Made by a program: the position numbers and the translations under genes
In this document: positions 21,409-32,165 of the stretch, piece by piece
Position numbering within the stretch: position 1 is the stretch's first letter
How the letters are laid out: the number at the start of each line of letters is the position of its first letter
Notes under the pieces: generated by a model
Database searches by the model: none
Seen by the model: the letters and a program-made list of their open reading frames with translations, nothing else
What the model was told of the DNA's origin: nothing
Source: Spirodela intermedia
Lineage: Eukaryota; Streptophyta; Magnoliopsida; Alismatales; Araceae
DNA length: 64,000 nucleotides
Assembly: GCA_902729315.2 (NCBI GenBank)
Contig: LR746271.1
Location: forward strand, 1,944,001 to 2,008,000
Direction: 5' to 3'

Positions 21409-23139
21409 TCACTGGAAGCGGGTCCTGGAGGCGAGGCCGGACCAGACGTCAACCTCGGTGGAGTCTTCCAGCCCCATTCTGAGGGCTTCCCTCCCGGCGC
21501 GGAGGAACCCGGCCATGGCGTCGTCCACATACTCGCTGGCCTGCCTCACGGTCATCCTCCCGCTCGACTCCGCCACCAGTCGGCTCACCGCCTCGTCCCC
21601 CTGCAGGTCCGCGGCAAGCTGCACCAGCTCGCTCTGCAGCTCCGACAGCTCCGCCTCCTCCTCCGCTCCCGTCCCCCGGAGCGGTGCCACCTCCGGCAGC
21701 ACCTCTGCAACATACAGCAACCGCTTCGGCCATCAGCCAGCCAGCTCCGACGAGGTTAGAGGGTTAGGGTTGCCCTACCGATGCAGTCCGTTCTCGGGGA
21801 AGTGAGCTCGCCGACGACGTGCTCGAAGGTTCCCGCCCACGCGTCCCTCCTGGTGAGAAACGGCGAGCTAAGGTTGAACAGCTTCTTCAGCGTCGCCGGA
21901 ATGGAGGAATGCTCGTACTCCGAGCTCGCCGTCGGCCCATTCGCCCTCGCCACCACTTCTCCCCCAGAAAAAACCCAAATCTGTCAGCCACAGAGAGAGA
22001 GAGAAGAGAGAGAAGGAGAGAGAGGAAGAGAGGGAACGGAGCTGACCGGTGCCTTTTTTGATCCAGGGGGACGCCATGAGGGCGGGGACGCGCACGCCAA
22101 GGCGGTCGAAGGCGAACCGGGCGGGCGGGGGGCCGCGGGCGGCGTCGGGGGAGGGGACGCCGGTGGCGGGCGTAGGGACGTGGTCAAAGAAGCCGCCGTG
22201 CTCGTCGTAGGTGACGACGAGCAGCGTCTGGTTCCACTGCGGGCCGGCGCGGAGTGCCTCGTAGACCTCCTTCACCAGGCGCTGCCCGTTAGCCACGTCG
22301 TGCGATGGGTGGTCGTCGTCGGCGGGCGCGCCGGCGATGTCGAAGTAGCGCGGCTCCACGACGCTGAGGCTCCTCAGGCGGCCCCGCCGCGCGTGCTCCT
22401 TGAACGCGGCGAAGCGGTGGAACTTACCGGCGTAGCGCAGCCGCCGCAGGCTGCGCAGGAACAGCGCGCAGGGGAGGCTCTCGGCGTACACGCCGAAGTC
22501 GAGGCCGTCCGCATGGAGGGAGTCGAAGATGGTCCTCTGTGGGTAGCCCCTCGCGAGCTCCTCCTTCACGTGGGCGGTGGCGCCTGCGGAGGTGGCGGAG
22601 AAGAGGAACAGCCGGTTGGGCTGCGTCGGCCCCGGCATGGAGGAGAACCAGCGATCGAACACGGCGAAGTCCCTAGCGAGGGCCGCGAAGACGGGGAGCT
22701 TCTCCGGGGGGAAGCCACTCATGACCCCGCGGGCCAGGGAGGGGGACACGGCGGTCGCCGACTGGACGAAGCCCGACATGGAGGGTTCACCGGCGCCGGC
22801 GCCGGAGCCGAAGATCTGCTGCTGGACGGCCTCGAAGGAGTGCGGGGGGTCGGAGACGACGAAGTGGGCGTCGTCGGTGACGCAGACCGGTGGCGAGGAG
22901 GGGTCGCCGGAGGAGACCCGGTTGCACTCGCTGCCGGTGAGGCCGTCGATGGCCGGGTTGACGGACCTCTTCATCCACCCCAGGATGTGGTCGAAGGAGC
23001 GGTTCTCCAGCACGAGCACGACCACTTTCTTGATGGGGCTCTCTGAATCGCCCGCCATGGCCGCCGGCAGCAGCAGCAGGGAGACGGCGACAAGCAGCGG
23101 GGACAACCAAGCCCAAATTGCGCCCCTGGTTCTCGCCAT
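21409..23139 (-). CDS. Non-specific phospholipase C (phosphoesterase family), three exons
   Basis: Exons: 23139-22047, 21955-21779 and 21704-21409, both introns tiny (91 and 74 bp) and phase 1, giving 521 residues. Residues 1-30 look like a cleavable signal peptide (hydrophobic [19 protein letters not shown]). Family motifs: [13 protein letters not shown] at 45-57, [10 protein letters not shown] at 169-178, [13 protein letters not shown] at 312-324, then [22 protein letters not shown] and RDAWAGTFE. The enzyme hydrolyses the headgroup of phosphatidylcholine or phosphatidylethanolamine to give diacylglycerol, and members serve phosphate starvation and lipid remodelling. The signal peptide suggests the NPC1/2/6 side of the family; the exact orthologue is not decided. 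The start is the ATG preceding the signal peptide; an upstream in-frame TTG is ignored. Exon 1 is extremely GC-rich. It converges with FtsZ1. Confidence 0.94.
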
Positions 23140-23323
23140 GGGAGAAGAAGGCAACAAGCTAGCTGATCACCTCTGCTACACCTTCCTTCCTGGTTTTGTC
23201 CGTCTACCTCGCCGGAATCACGGAGAGGGGGAGAGCGAGAGAAGAAGAAGCTCCAATTATGACCCTAAACTCGCCGGGGATCTCCGGGAACTGGATTTTC
23301 GTTCTGCATTGCGATCATCCACC

Positions 23324-23333
23324 TTTATATATA
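23324..23333 (-). promoter_or_regulatory. Probable TATA box of the phospholipase C gene
   Basis: On the minus strand TATATATAAA stands about 185 bp upstream of the ATG, leaving a leader of roughly 150 nt. It is the only strong TATA in the upstream 300 bp. Confidence 0.5.
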
Positions 23334-24742
23334 GGTGGGTTCTCTAGGGATCGCCGGAGAAGGGGGGGATCGGAGCTGGGTTGCCGGGAGGGGCAAGGAA
23401 ACCATCGCCGGCTCCGGTTGTCGTCGACCTGAATGTGGGAGGAGGCGGAGGAGGAAGAGGAGGAAATCGACCTCCACCATCTTTTTGTTTTCGTCTGCAT
23501 TCCTTTGCATACAAGCAATCGTCCCCATCCCCATAACCACAACGCCATCAGCATCACTCCGCATTCCCTCCTCTGTCTTTTAGGGTTTGATTGAGCAAAG
23601 CCATCGACTGTGGACACAGAGTGAGAGGACGACGAAGCCGCCGAATCCGTGGGCCGGTAAGATACACCCGCAGATCTTGTCCTGGGGATGAGTGAGGCGC
23701 ACGCTTTCGTCGCAGTCTGTACTCTCTCCTGGTTACGGCCGGCACCTTCTCGCGCGCTCCTGCGTGTGCAGCACACCTTCTACTATGAAAGTATATATAC
23801 GAATAACTGTTTTATAAGGTCCAATAGTAATTTATAGGTATTTCATTCTAGTTTTCTTCTAAAAATGTTGGTAAAAGTCGAGTCTAAAATCAGCTTTTTC
23901 CCAAATCGCTTCCCAGGACTTCCCAAACGGTTTCACGTGCCTGGACGGCAGAATCCTCGTGTTAAATATTTCGGATTTCTTGATCGCCCCACCCCTCGGA
24001 AAAATCCAGAGATCGGATAGTCTGAATCCCGCGTGCGACCGATGTATGCCACGTGTCCTGATTGATGACCCAACGGTCAGAGCAAGTCAATGCCGACCGA
24101 GTTGAGCGGATATAGATTGTTTTATTACATTTATATACCGAAAGGCCCGAAACCCGGTTGGACCCCCACCCCAGTTTAATGCGGGCGCGTCTGGGCTAAA
24201 TTAGGGCCCGGCCCGAAACCACCCTTGGACCGGAATGGTTCTCAGTATTAGTCTCCCCCTCCCCACCCCCTCTCTCTATTCCTTGCATTGGAATGTAATT
24301 ACGGGCTTATATTGGGCTTGGGAAGTTCCAGCCCGGCCCGTTGGCACCCATTATCAGGGTTCGCGGGCCGGGCCTTGTCTTTCTTCCAGCCCCGTAAAAC
24401 CGGGCCTGGCGGAGCCATTCATCAGAACTATTAAGGAAATCTTCAGGTACAAGTTTTCGATTCTGAGAATGCTTTCTGAGCAATAGATAAAGAGGCCGGC
24501 GTTTTCCCCGTGTAAAAGAGCGGGTCGGCGGAGGACGACGGCTCCGGCGGGCCGTCGTGGCAGAGAAGAGGCCACGCGTCACCATCGCACCGGGGGAGAC
24601 ATCGACACGAGCCTCCAACATTACAGAAATGAGACGCATAACTGGAATGCATTCTGGTTGTAACATTACAGAAATGCGAGAGAGAGAGGGAGAGAAAGGC
24701 TTTCTAGATGACAGACAAAAAGAAATCAGGTCAACGTCCTGT
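23334..24742. other. Intergenic upstream of phospholipase C
   Basis: 23334-23780 is GC-rich leader/promoter-like DNA. 23780-24300 is AT-richer and contains several GGCCCG/CGGGCC words. No frame with recognisable protein content was found. The phrase aacattacagaaatg is repeated at about 24618 and 24662. Confidence 0.5.
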
Positions 24743-25373
24743 TCAGGGCGAGCACTCTGTAGTCAACGCGTGGAAGACAGGCAAGATATTCCAAGTGATG
24801 ATGACACCACAGAGAGACATGGTTGGCCCGATGACGATGATTGAACGGCGGGCTTCAATGGCTGGAGCTCTGCTCTGCGGAACTGAGAGGCGGCCAGATG
24901 GAGCCGCTGCGGGTTCCAGAAAGGGAGAAGAGCATCCGCGGGATGAGGATCCTCGGCATCACCGATCCGCACAGCATCAGCGCCGCCGAGATCCCCAGGA
25001 GCAGTGAGGCGACCCCGGGGGGCAACGCCTGCGGTGCCGCCGTCGCTGACGGATGGGATCTGTCTCCCGCCGCTGGAGAGGAGTCGGGAGTCCAGCGGCG
25101 GCGCGAGGCCCCGGGACCCCGAGAGCCCAGAGAAAGAGACGGGGGCAGGGAAGGATCGGGAAGAGAGCCGACAAAGGGATGCCCCTGTTCCCCCCGATTC
25201 CTCTGCGATGGTGGCGAGCGGACAAGCTCTTCATCGTCAGAGTCTTCCCCTTCCCCTCTCTCGCTGCTCCTCCCTCTGCGGCTTCCGCGCGTTTGGGGGA
25301 TCTCGGCGCCAGGGTTTCTCCTTGGACGGCGAGTCCCTCTGGTTCGCGGAGAAGACGGAGGGAGAAGAAACAA
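24743..25373 (-). CDS. Possible small membrane-protein gene, 5' end unresolved
   Basis: The minus strand has an open Ser/Pro/Arg-rich frame from about 25373 that ends in a convincing membrane helix (GVASLLLGISAALMLCG). At 24963 a GGATCG|GTGATG donor, paired with CCGCAG at 24875, would remove 88 nt in phase 0. It would join a second hydrophobic segment (SIIVIGPTMSLCGVIITW) ending at a TGA at 24743-24745. Without splicing, the first frame instead runs to a stop near 24855. No ATG opens this frame, so an upstream exon or a sequence break is needed. I do not recognise the family and give no function. Overlapping plus-strand frames are similar in length but have no domain-like content. Confidence 0.25.
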
Positions 25374-25681
25374 ACAGGAAACTTAATTTTGCGTATAGCC
25401 CTTTCGTCCTTCATAAAATACATCCTTAGCCATACATGTTATAAAATAATTCATATACTTCCTGTGTGCAAAAATGTTATCCACGATCTTTCTCTCTAAT
25501 ATGTCATAAAAACTTTAAATTATGGAAACTCGGGGCAATCTGGTGATGATGCTCTTTTACACTCCTTGAACCCCTAATAATACTCTTATCATGGAATATG
25601 TTCACTCTCATTGCACTTGTCTAGGGCACCTATGCTCATGTGTGAAGGTTCTCTCTCTCTCACACACACACTTTCTCCCCC

Positions 25682-25712
<31 letters not shown>

Positions 25713-27034
25713 TCATTTGTATTGACATTTTGATCATCCCTTATTTATTCCAAACCCCATTTATTATATATATATATATATATATTTATAGAATGTTCAT
25801 TATATATTAATTTTTATGTTATACCACTCAAGTTTTTGAGGGAACCATGCTCTTGAAAAACAGTATTTGAAAATATTAGTTTGCTTGAATAACCATTCTA
25901 AAAAAATAAAAATCAATATAATTATAATAAAAAAAATATGATGTTCATTTTGATGTAGAATTTTTAGAATTTTTTTTCATTTTATCTGGATAAAAAATGT
26001 AGTAAATATCTCATAGTTTTTTAGGATCTGGGTTCGACAATTCTAGAGATTTTTTACTAATAGGGATATTTAATTGACAATAAATATAAGTAATTGAATG
26101 CTATTTAAGAATGATTTTATTTTTTCTAAACTAATTTTTTATTTTCTCACGGAATATTAAATTCTAAAAATATTATTTATATTTTTACAATTATATTGGG
26201 CTTTTATTAGAAATACTTGATCTCTTTGATCGTGTTAGTGGCCTTGGTTAGAAAGTCCAGATAGGCCCAATAAATAGGCCCGATATGACGCAGCCCCGGA
26301 ACACAAACAATCTCTAGAGAATACGTAAATAAAACTTGTATAGGGTTTATTATAACAATTGGACTATATAGGAGCATTTAAGTAATTTTACAAACCTCTG
26401 TTTTCTATCTTTGGGATAGTTCGCGATTACCAACTATTTCTCAACGACTGAGATGCCGTCTCCAGCGTGGTGATCTGCAACGAGGAGGGGCCTGGAAGCT
26501 TGTGGCTATTGTTCTGGTGGATCCTCCGATTGGTTCCCTTCGATCTGGTCGCAGCTTTCGATTTCCTCCCTTCTTCCTGTACGTCTATCGATCAAGCCGC
26601 GATTAGCGACTTACAGGGAAGACCACTGCCGCCACGAGTTCCGAATTTATCTGCGTTCATCCCGGGAAAATCCTCGCACTGAGATTCGGCAAGTACAGGA
26701 GGACAAGCAGTGGCAAGTTGATAATTACAGGAGAAAGCTATTTCCGTCGCCTGCGTTGCTGGCACATCGTCATTGCTGACGTATCCTGCCCCCCCCCCCC
26801 CCCCCCCCCCCCCACCGCCTCACCCCCTTGACATATCGTCATTGCTTCCGTGAGTTCCAGACATGAGACAGTGAGTGAGCAGTGTCTGTTGTCTGTCGCT
26901 CGGTTTCTGGCAGTATTTCGCCGCGCAGGTACTTACATCACTTCTGCGTTTCTTATTCTGGTGTTCCGGAGAATTCTGTCGGGCCATTACAGTGTGAAGT
27001 CACTCAATCACTCCGGCTGCGTTGGGCCTTTAGG
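25374..27034. other. Intergenic and SDR 5' region
   Basis: 25500-26350 is very AT-rich with a CT microsatellite (about 25650-25712) and a TA run (about 25766-25785); I see no gene. 26350-27034 is GC-richer, should hold the SDR promoter and leader, and contains the C25 tract. The 71-codon frame from 26467 begins at GTG and is not supported. Confidence 0.5.
26789..26813. repeat. C25 homopolymer
   Basis: Twenty-five uninterrupted C residues about 220 bp upstream of the SDR ATG. They lie between two near-repeats of acatcgtcattgct (about 26763) and catatcgtcattgct (about 26832). Confidence 0.9.
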
Positions 27035-30000
27035 ATGGCAGAGGCTGGAAAAAGGGTCTTGGTAACCTCCAATGGCGATTTAATCTCCAAGGGCATCGCT
27101 TTTCATTTGGTTAAGTGTGGTTGCAGGTACTATCGACTCTGCTCTACGTAGTCGTTCCCTTTTCTATTTGGTTTTTTGAATGACTTGCTTGTCGTTGTTC
27201 TTTATTATCTAGACGATGTCTCTATTTTCTCCCTTGGTTACATGTAATTCAATTAGTTCATTTCGAGTGCTCGACTTTCAGTTTTCAGAGAAGTTGAATG
27301 ATGTTCTTAAGAAGCGTATATCTCATCCTTCTAGTCACTCTCAAGACTTTCAGTTCTCAAGAAGTTAGATGAATTCCTCCTCATTTCGACAGTGAGGAGT
27401 GACTAGAAAAATGGAGGAATTTGAAGAAGACCATCTGTCCTGGCAGATGATATATATATTCATATTTGCAAGCTATCCTACAACTGTTAGTATCAAAGTA
27501 TGAAGGGACGAGGATTGTCTCAGAGGAAGAAATATCTTCACTATTTCACCTGAAAAGATCACTTTCTGATTCCTGATGCATAGCATTGGAGCGTATAGAT
27601 GGGAAAGGGCGTTGAGCAGTTTTGATGATCTAAGAAATGAGTTCCAAAGTGACGAATCTAAATCTGGAGGAGTTCAAGAACCGTATCTCTTTGTTTTTCT
27701 GCCCACATCATATTTATAGATCTTCTTAACCGATCTTTTTCAGTTAGTTCGACAGGAGGATGACTTATAAATCTAAAATTTGGCATGCGCATGGGTCGTT
27801 TGATTTTGAAAGGCTAAAAGATTTATGCCCGAGGATTACTTAAAACGCACGTGAGATGACCTAAACTTAAACGCACGAGCACTGTAATGTTGCGTTTTAG
27901 AATGTCCTGATGCAGTTTTCTTTTTCTGACCCGGATGTTTTATTGTGTCTACAGGATGATTTACATATAAGTCGGAGAAAGAGTCGTGTCTTATGACATG
28001 GGATTCACATTCGCATCTGAATAGCCTCGTCCAAAAACTAACTTAATATGTATTTAATTAAATGGGGAGCGGTGGGGCTTAAGAAGATGCGAGGGAGTGA
28101 CGGGGAACTTTAGTCTACATGTTGCTCGACCGATGAAACCTATTTTGAGGTCATAGTTATGTGTTTGTATTTGAAGATCAACTCCACATTTTCCTTCTAA
28201 ATAACTAAACTTTCGATTCCTCTGATTTTCTCTACGTTCATGATATTTTTCCGACTAACTGATTGGATTTTTGGAATGATTATGTTTTTTTCTAACTATT
28301 AGAGTAGTTTTGATGGGCGACCCAGTAAGCCTCAGAAATATTGCAGAGGAGATAAATAACTCCTTGAAAGTCCACGATTCCGTTGAAGTTGTTGGACTGG
28401 ATATGTGTGAAGACAAGGAGGCTATATTTGACCAGTCAGTTGATAAAGCATGGAAACTTCTGGGATCATTGGATTCTTTTGTTAACTGCTACGACTATGA
28501 AGGTAATTTAAAGTTACTTATTACATTAACATAGATGAAACCTTGTTACGGTGGGATAATCATGGAGATGTGTTATAATCTGGAGGATGAGATAATCGTT
28601 ACTTGTTGAGACTTATTTACAGGTCCCTCTGTTTCACCAATTTGAATGATGTCCATATCTACTTTCTTGCCTAGATCCATCGTCTAATTGCACAATATCT
28701 CCATGGAAAAATGATATAACATCTGCTGTCATCATCTCAGCAACTTCGTTTGCATGCACCCGGTGGTTCTCCAAAAAGGGCTGTACGTCGTGTGATGCGA
28801 TGCTGCCCGGCCCGGTCGTCTTTCCATTTTTCGTTTTCTTGACTGTTCCTTCGCAACTCTGCTTTTCGTTCAATTCAATTCCAAAATCCAAACATTTTTT
28901 TTTTCTGGGTAGATACCCACATGTAGAGTCTTATGCTCATCACCCTTTCTGTTTGTGTGGCATTTAAACTTCCTGATTTTTTTTTCCCGAATTTTTATGG
29001 ATTCATCACTCTTTTCTCCTACTCACTGAAAGGCAGTGGAATTCATAAAATATCCTCATCTTATTTCTAGCAGCTTCATGAATATCATCACGGCGCATTC
29101 TTCATGTTCTTCAAGTTTCCTATTTCTTCTCACAACACACTGAACAACCGTATCGTTTGCCTCTCTTATCGGAGCATAGTTGCCTTGATAGTATATCTTG
29201 CTAATCACCCATCGGGCGACATGCTGCAGGGAAAATACAAGATCCCCTATCTGTCACCGAGGACGAGTTTAAGAAGATGGTGAAGGTCAATTTCATGGCG
29301 GCATGGTATTTGTTGAAAGCTGTGTCCAAGAGAATGAGGGATTCCAAGTCTGGAGGATCCATTGTCTTTGTATCCTCAATCCTTGGTGCAGAACGGGGGC
29401 TATACCCAGGGGCTGCTGTATATGCTTCATGTATGGGCGCCGTGCAGCAGTTGGTCAGGGTAAGCGCTCTCTGCATCATATACTTTATTCGGTAATGTTG
29501 GTCGACAGAGTCGGAGATTTCTCTTTCAAGTATCAAGAAGATGAGCCTCAATCATGCCTGATTTCATGCCTTGGTGGCTTTCTTGGCTCGGATTTGATGC
29601 TAATCATGAATCGTTATCTACCTTAGGAAACTTTGGTTAATCAAAGTTTGAAACAAAAAGAAAAAGAAAAGAAGAATTGGAGAATTGGACAAGTGTCGAT
29701 TCATATAGTAGAATAGCCGGCATAATCTTATTATAATCCATTCTATATGGGGATATCACATCAACAGCAAAGTTCTCTGTCTGATTTTTTTTTTTTGTTG
29801 CTATTTCATCACATGATTTATAGCTCGAAGCAAAAACTTTAGGAAAGTGGAGAATAATCCGCAATGTGTTCAATTATGTGGTGTCTCATGAGGAACATAG
29901 TTGCTGAAATATCTTATATACAATGTTTTCCGGCTTATTTTTCGGTATATATTAGATAAAATCTCAGGAAAATATATAAATCCCCTGTCCTCTGTCCCCT

Positions 30001-30424
30001 GTCATGGACAATCATATATATTAATTTCGGAGATTTTCTTCAAAAAATAAATTGAGTTGGGAAAATAGCCCACTTTTTTTTTTGTCAGATATTAATCAGA
30101 AATGACCCATTAATTATATTGATGATTATTGTCTGTTCCCTCCAGGCTTCTGCAATGGAGTTGGGAAAGCACCAGATTAGAGTCAACGGGATCGCCCGGG
30201 GCCTCCACGTGGACGACGAGTACCCGGTCGCAGTTGGAAGGGAGAGAACCGAGAAGTTGACCAAGGAGGTGATGCCACTGCTGCGATGGCTCGACCCCCT
30301 GAACGATCTAGCTTCCACCGTCATTTACCTCGTCAGCGATGGGTCCCGGTTCATGACCGGCACGACCATCTTCGTTGACGGCGCCCAGTCCATTGTCAGG
30401 CCCCGCATGCGTTCCTACATGTGA
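27035..30424 (+). CDS. SDR-family (FabG-like) Rossmann protein with altered active site, four exons
   Basis: Exons: 27035-27126, 28303-28502, 29230-29459 and 30146-30424, all in frame, giving 266 residues. It has the SDR plan: an N-terminal strand KRVLVTS, VNFMAAW with the conserved Asn (118), SIVFVSS with the Ser pair (146-147), Tyr162, IRVNGIARG and a C-terminal [13 protein letters not shown]. Two hallmarks are off. The cofactor loop is [10 protein letters not shown] instead of TGxxxGxG, and the YxxxK motif is Y-A-S-C-M, with methionine for the catalytic lysine. From memory, a plant subfamily with the same RPRMRSYM C-terminus tolerates such changes; this is not verified. The N-terminus is short for an SDR but compatible. 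Oxidoreductase activity is doubtful and a regulatory or structural role is possible. Introns are 1176, 727 and 686 bp. Confidence 0.85.
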
Positions 30425-30718
30425 GGAAGGACCTCTTTCTCTCTCTCTCTCTCTCTCTCTTAATTTGGGGGTGTAAATTTATCCGTTTATCAGTCAACGC
30501 GATCGCACTTTAGACTCCGGAATCCCTGGAAACGGGTAGAGAGAGAGTGAGAGGGGATTTGATCGACAGCTTATCCGTCTTTCCAGAACAATTTCTTTCT
30601 TTCTTCGTAGTCAACTCCTAGATGGAGAAACTTATGCTTGGGATCGAGAAAAATTCCCACAGCGGAAGCCTGGCTGCCTTCTGTAGGCCCTCGCCCGACC
30701 TGAAATTGAAGAAAAATC

Positions 30719-30777
<59 letters not shown>

Positions 30778-31516
30778 GCCGTGGGCTTTTGAAATATTTC
30801 AATCTGATTCCTCATAAGAGAATTATTTATTTAGATCATTCGCCTGAAGTGGTAAATTCCATCTGATTTTCAGTCAACTGTGGATAATGGTCGATTTTTC
30901 AAACCGGCTCGGTGCTTCCGAACGCCATGACGTTCTGAACACGTCATCTGAGCCGCCGCTGACCTCCAAAAGTCTGACTGCGGTCGCCCCGTCGGCTTTC
31001 CATCGACCATCTCCTCCTCCGTCCGTCAGTGGGGATACGCCACGATGAGCCCGCCGACGACGAACCCCCGATCAGTTGACCGGGACACTAACCATCGCAG
31101 CCATGAGACGTAAAATGTCTGATCGTGGAACATCAAGGGGCCGCCACGTATTGTATTTTCCTTGAACAAAATGTCCCGATGTCGACCATTGGGCCATCCG
31201 CGGGCCAACATACCGTGTCAAGTATTCTCCGGGCCGGGCCCGATTCATTCGGGGTCGACGCCCCCCTTCAGATTCAAGAGTCGGTTCTCGGCATTTCGCT
31301 CACGTGCCGCTATTTAGGACTCTCCTTTCCATCATCATCGGAAACTATCGTAGTCCTATCAGGCGGCCGACCTCCAAAGCCGCCGCCCAGGTCTTTCTCT
31401 CTCTATCTTTTCTCCGTCTCAAGGTTCTATATATAGCCCCCCCCCTCAGAACTTCTTCTTCCTTTAAAAACCTCCTCTCCTTCCTCTCTCTCTCTCTCTC
31501 TCTCTCTCTTCGTGGG
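30425..31516 (+). promoter_or_regulatory. WRKY gene upstream region with TATA box and four W-box cores
   Basis: A TATATATA box is at 31428-31435, about 82 bp before the ATG, followed by a CT-rich leader (31482-31510). TTGAC(C/T) W-box cores occur at 30492-30497, 30609-30614 and 30872-30877 (all as AGTCAA) and at 31076-31081 (TTGACC). A (GA)n tract lies at about 30720-30774. The SDR 3' UTR occupies the left part. Confidence 0.5.
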
Positions 31517-32083
31517 ATGGAAGATTATCGGACGAGGTTCTCGCCGGAAAGGTTTCCACGCCATTTGTCTCTGCCGCCGGCCTTTTTGCCGGAGAACGGG
31601 AAGACGGAGCTTGCGGGCTCGGTGGGCGGTCGTCGGGCCGGGATTAACTCGGCGACGATGAAGGGGGAAACGAAGGGAAGGAAAGTTCGGGTCGCCTTCC
31701 ATACGAGAAGCCATGTGGACATACTCGACGACGGATATCGGTGGCGGAAGTATGGGCAGAAGGTCGTGAAGGACGAAAAGTTCCCAAGGTTACCACACCC
31801 ATCTTCCTTCCTTCCTTCCTCTCTCTCTCTATTCCCCCTCTTGAATCCGAAAGTCGTGGAAAGGATGAGACTGTGAGAGGTTTATGGTGGCGCAAGTAGA
31901 TCAGACGACTTCCCGCTGCATGCGATTCCTGAGTTTCGCGGACATCTTTTGAAGGATAACTGCGTTTAAACCTATCCAACTTTCTAGTAGGACTTGATCA
32001 TCATATGAGAGTACGAAGAGGGAAGATGCATTTATACAAATATACACACAAACATACATACATACATACATACATACATACAT

Positions 32084-32165
<82 letters not shown>

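Noticed and set aside
21781-23046. A 421-codon plus-strand frame across the phospholipase C gene
   Set aside because: It is the antisense shadow of a GC-rich exon and starts at an ATG inside the opposite-strand gene. The minus strand has all family motifs and clean splicing.
28634-28891. An 85-codon minus-strand frame in SDR intron 2
   Set aside because: It opens at TTG, lies antisense in an intron, and no homology is recognisable.
31304-31516. N-terminal extension of the WRKY frame
   Set aside because: It begins at GTG, passes through the TATA box and CT leader, and has no in-frame ATG before 31517.
32049-32160. Regular short repeats that could suggest a CRISPR-like array
   Set aside because: They are pure CATA and GA microsatellite units without spacers, in a plant intron.
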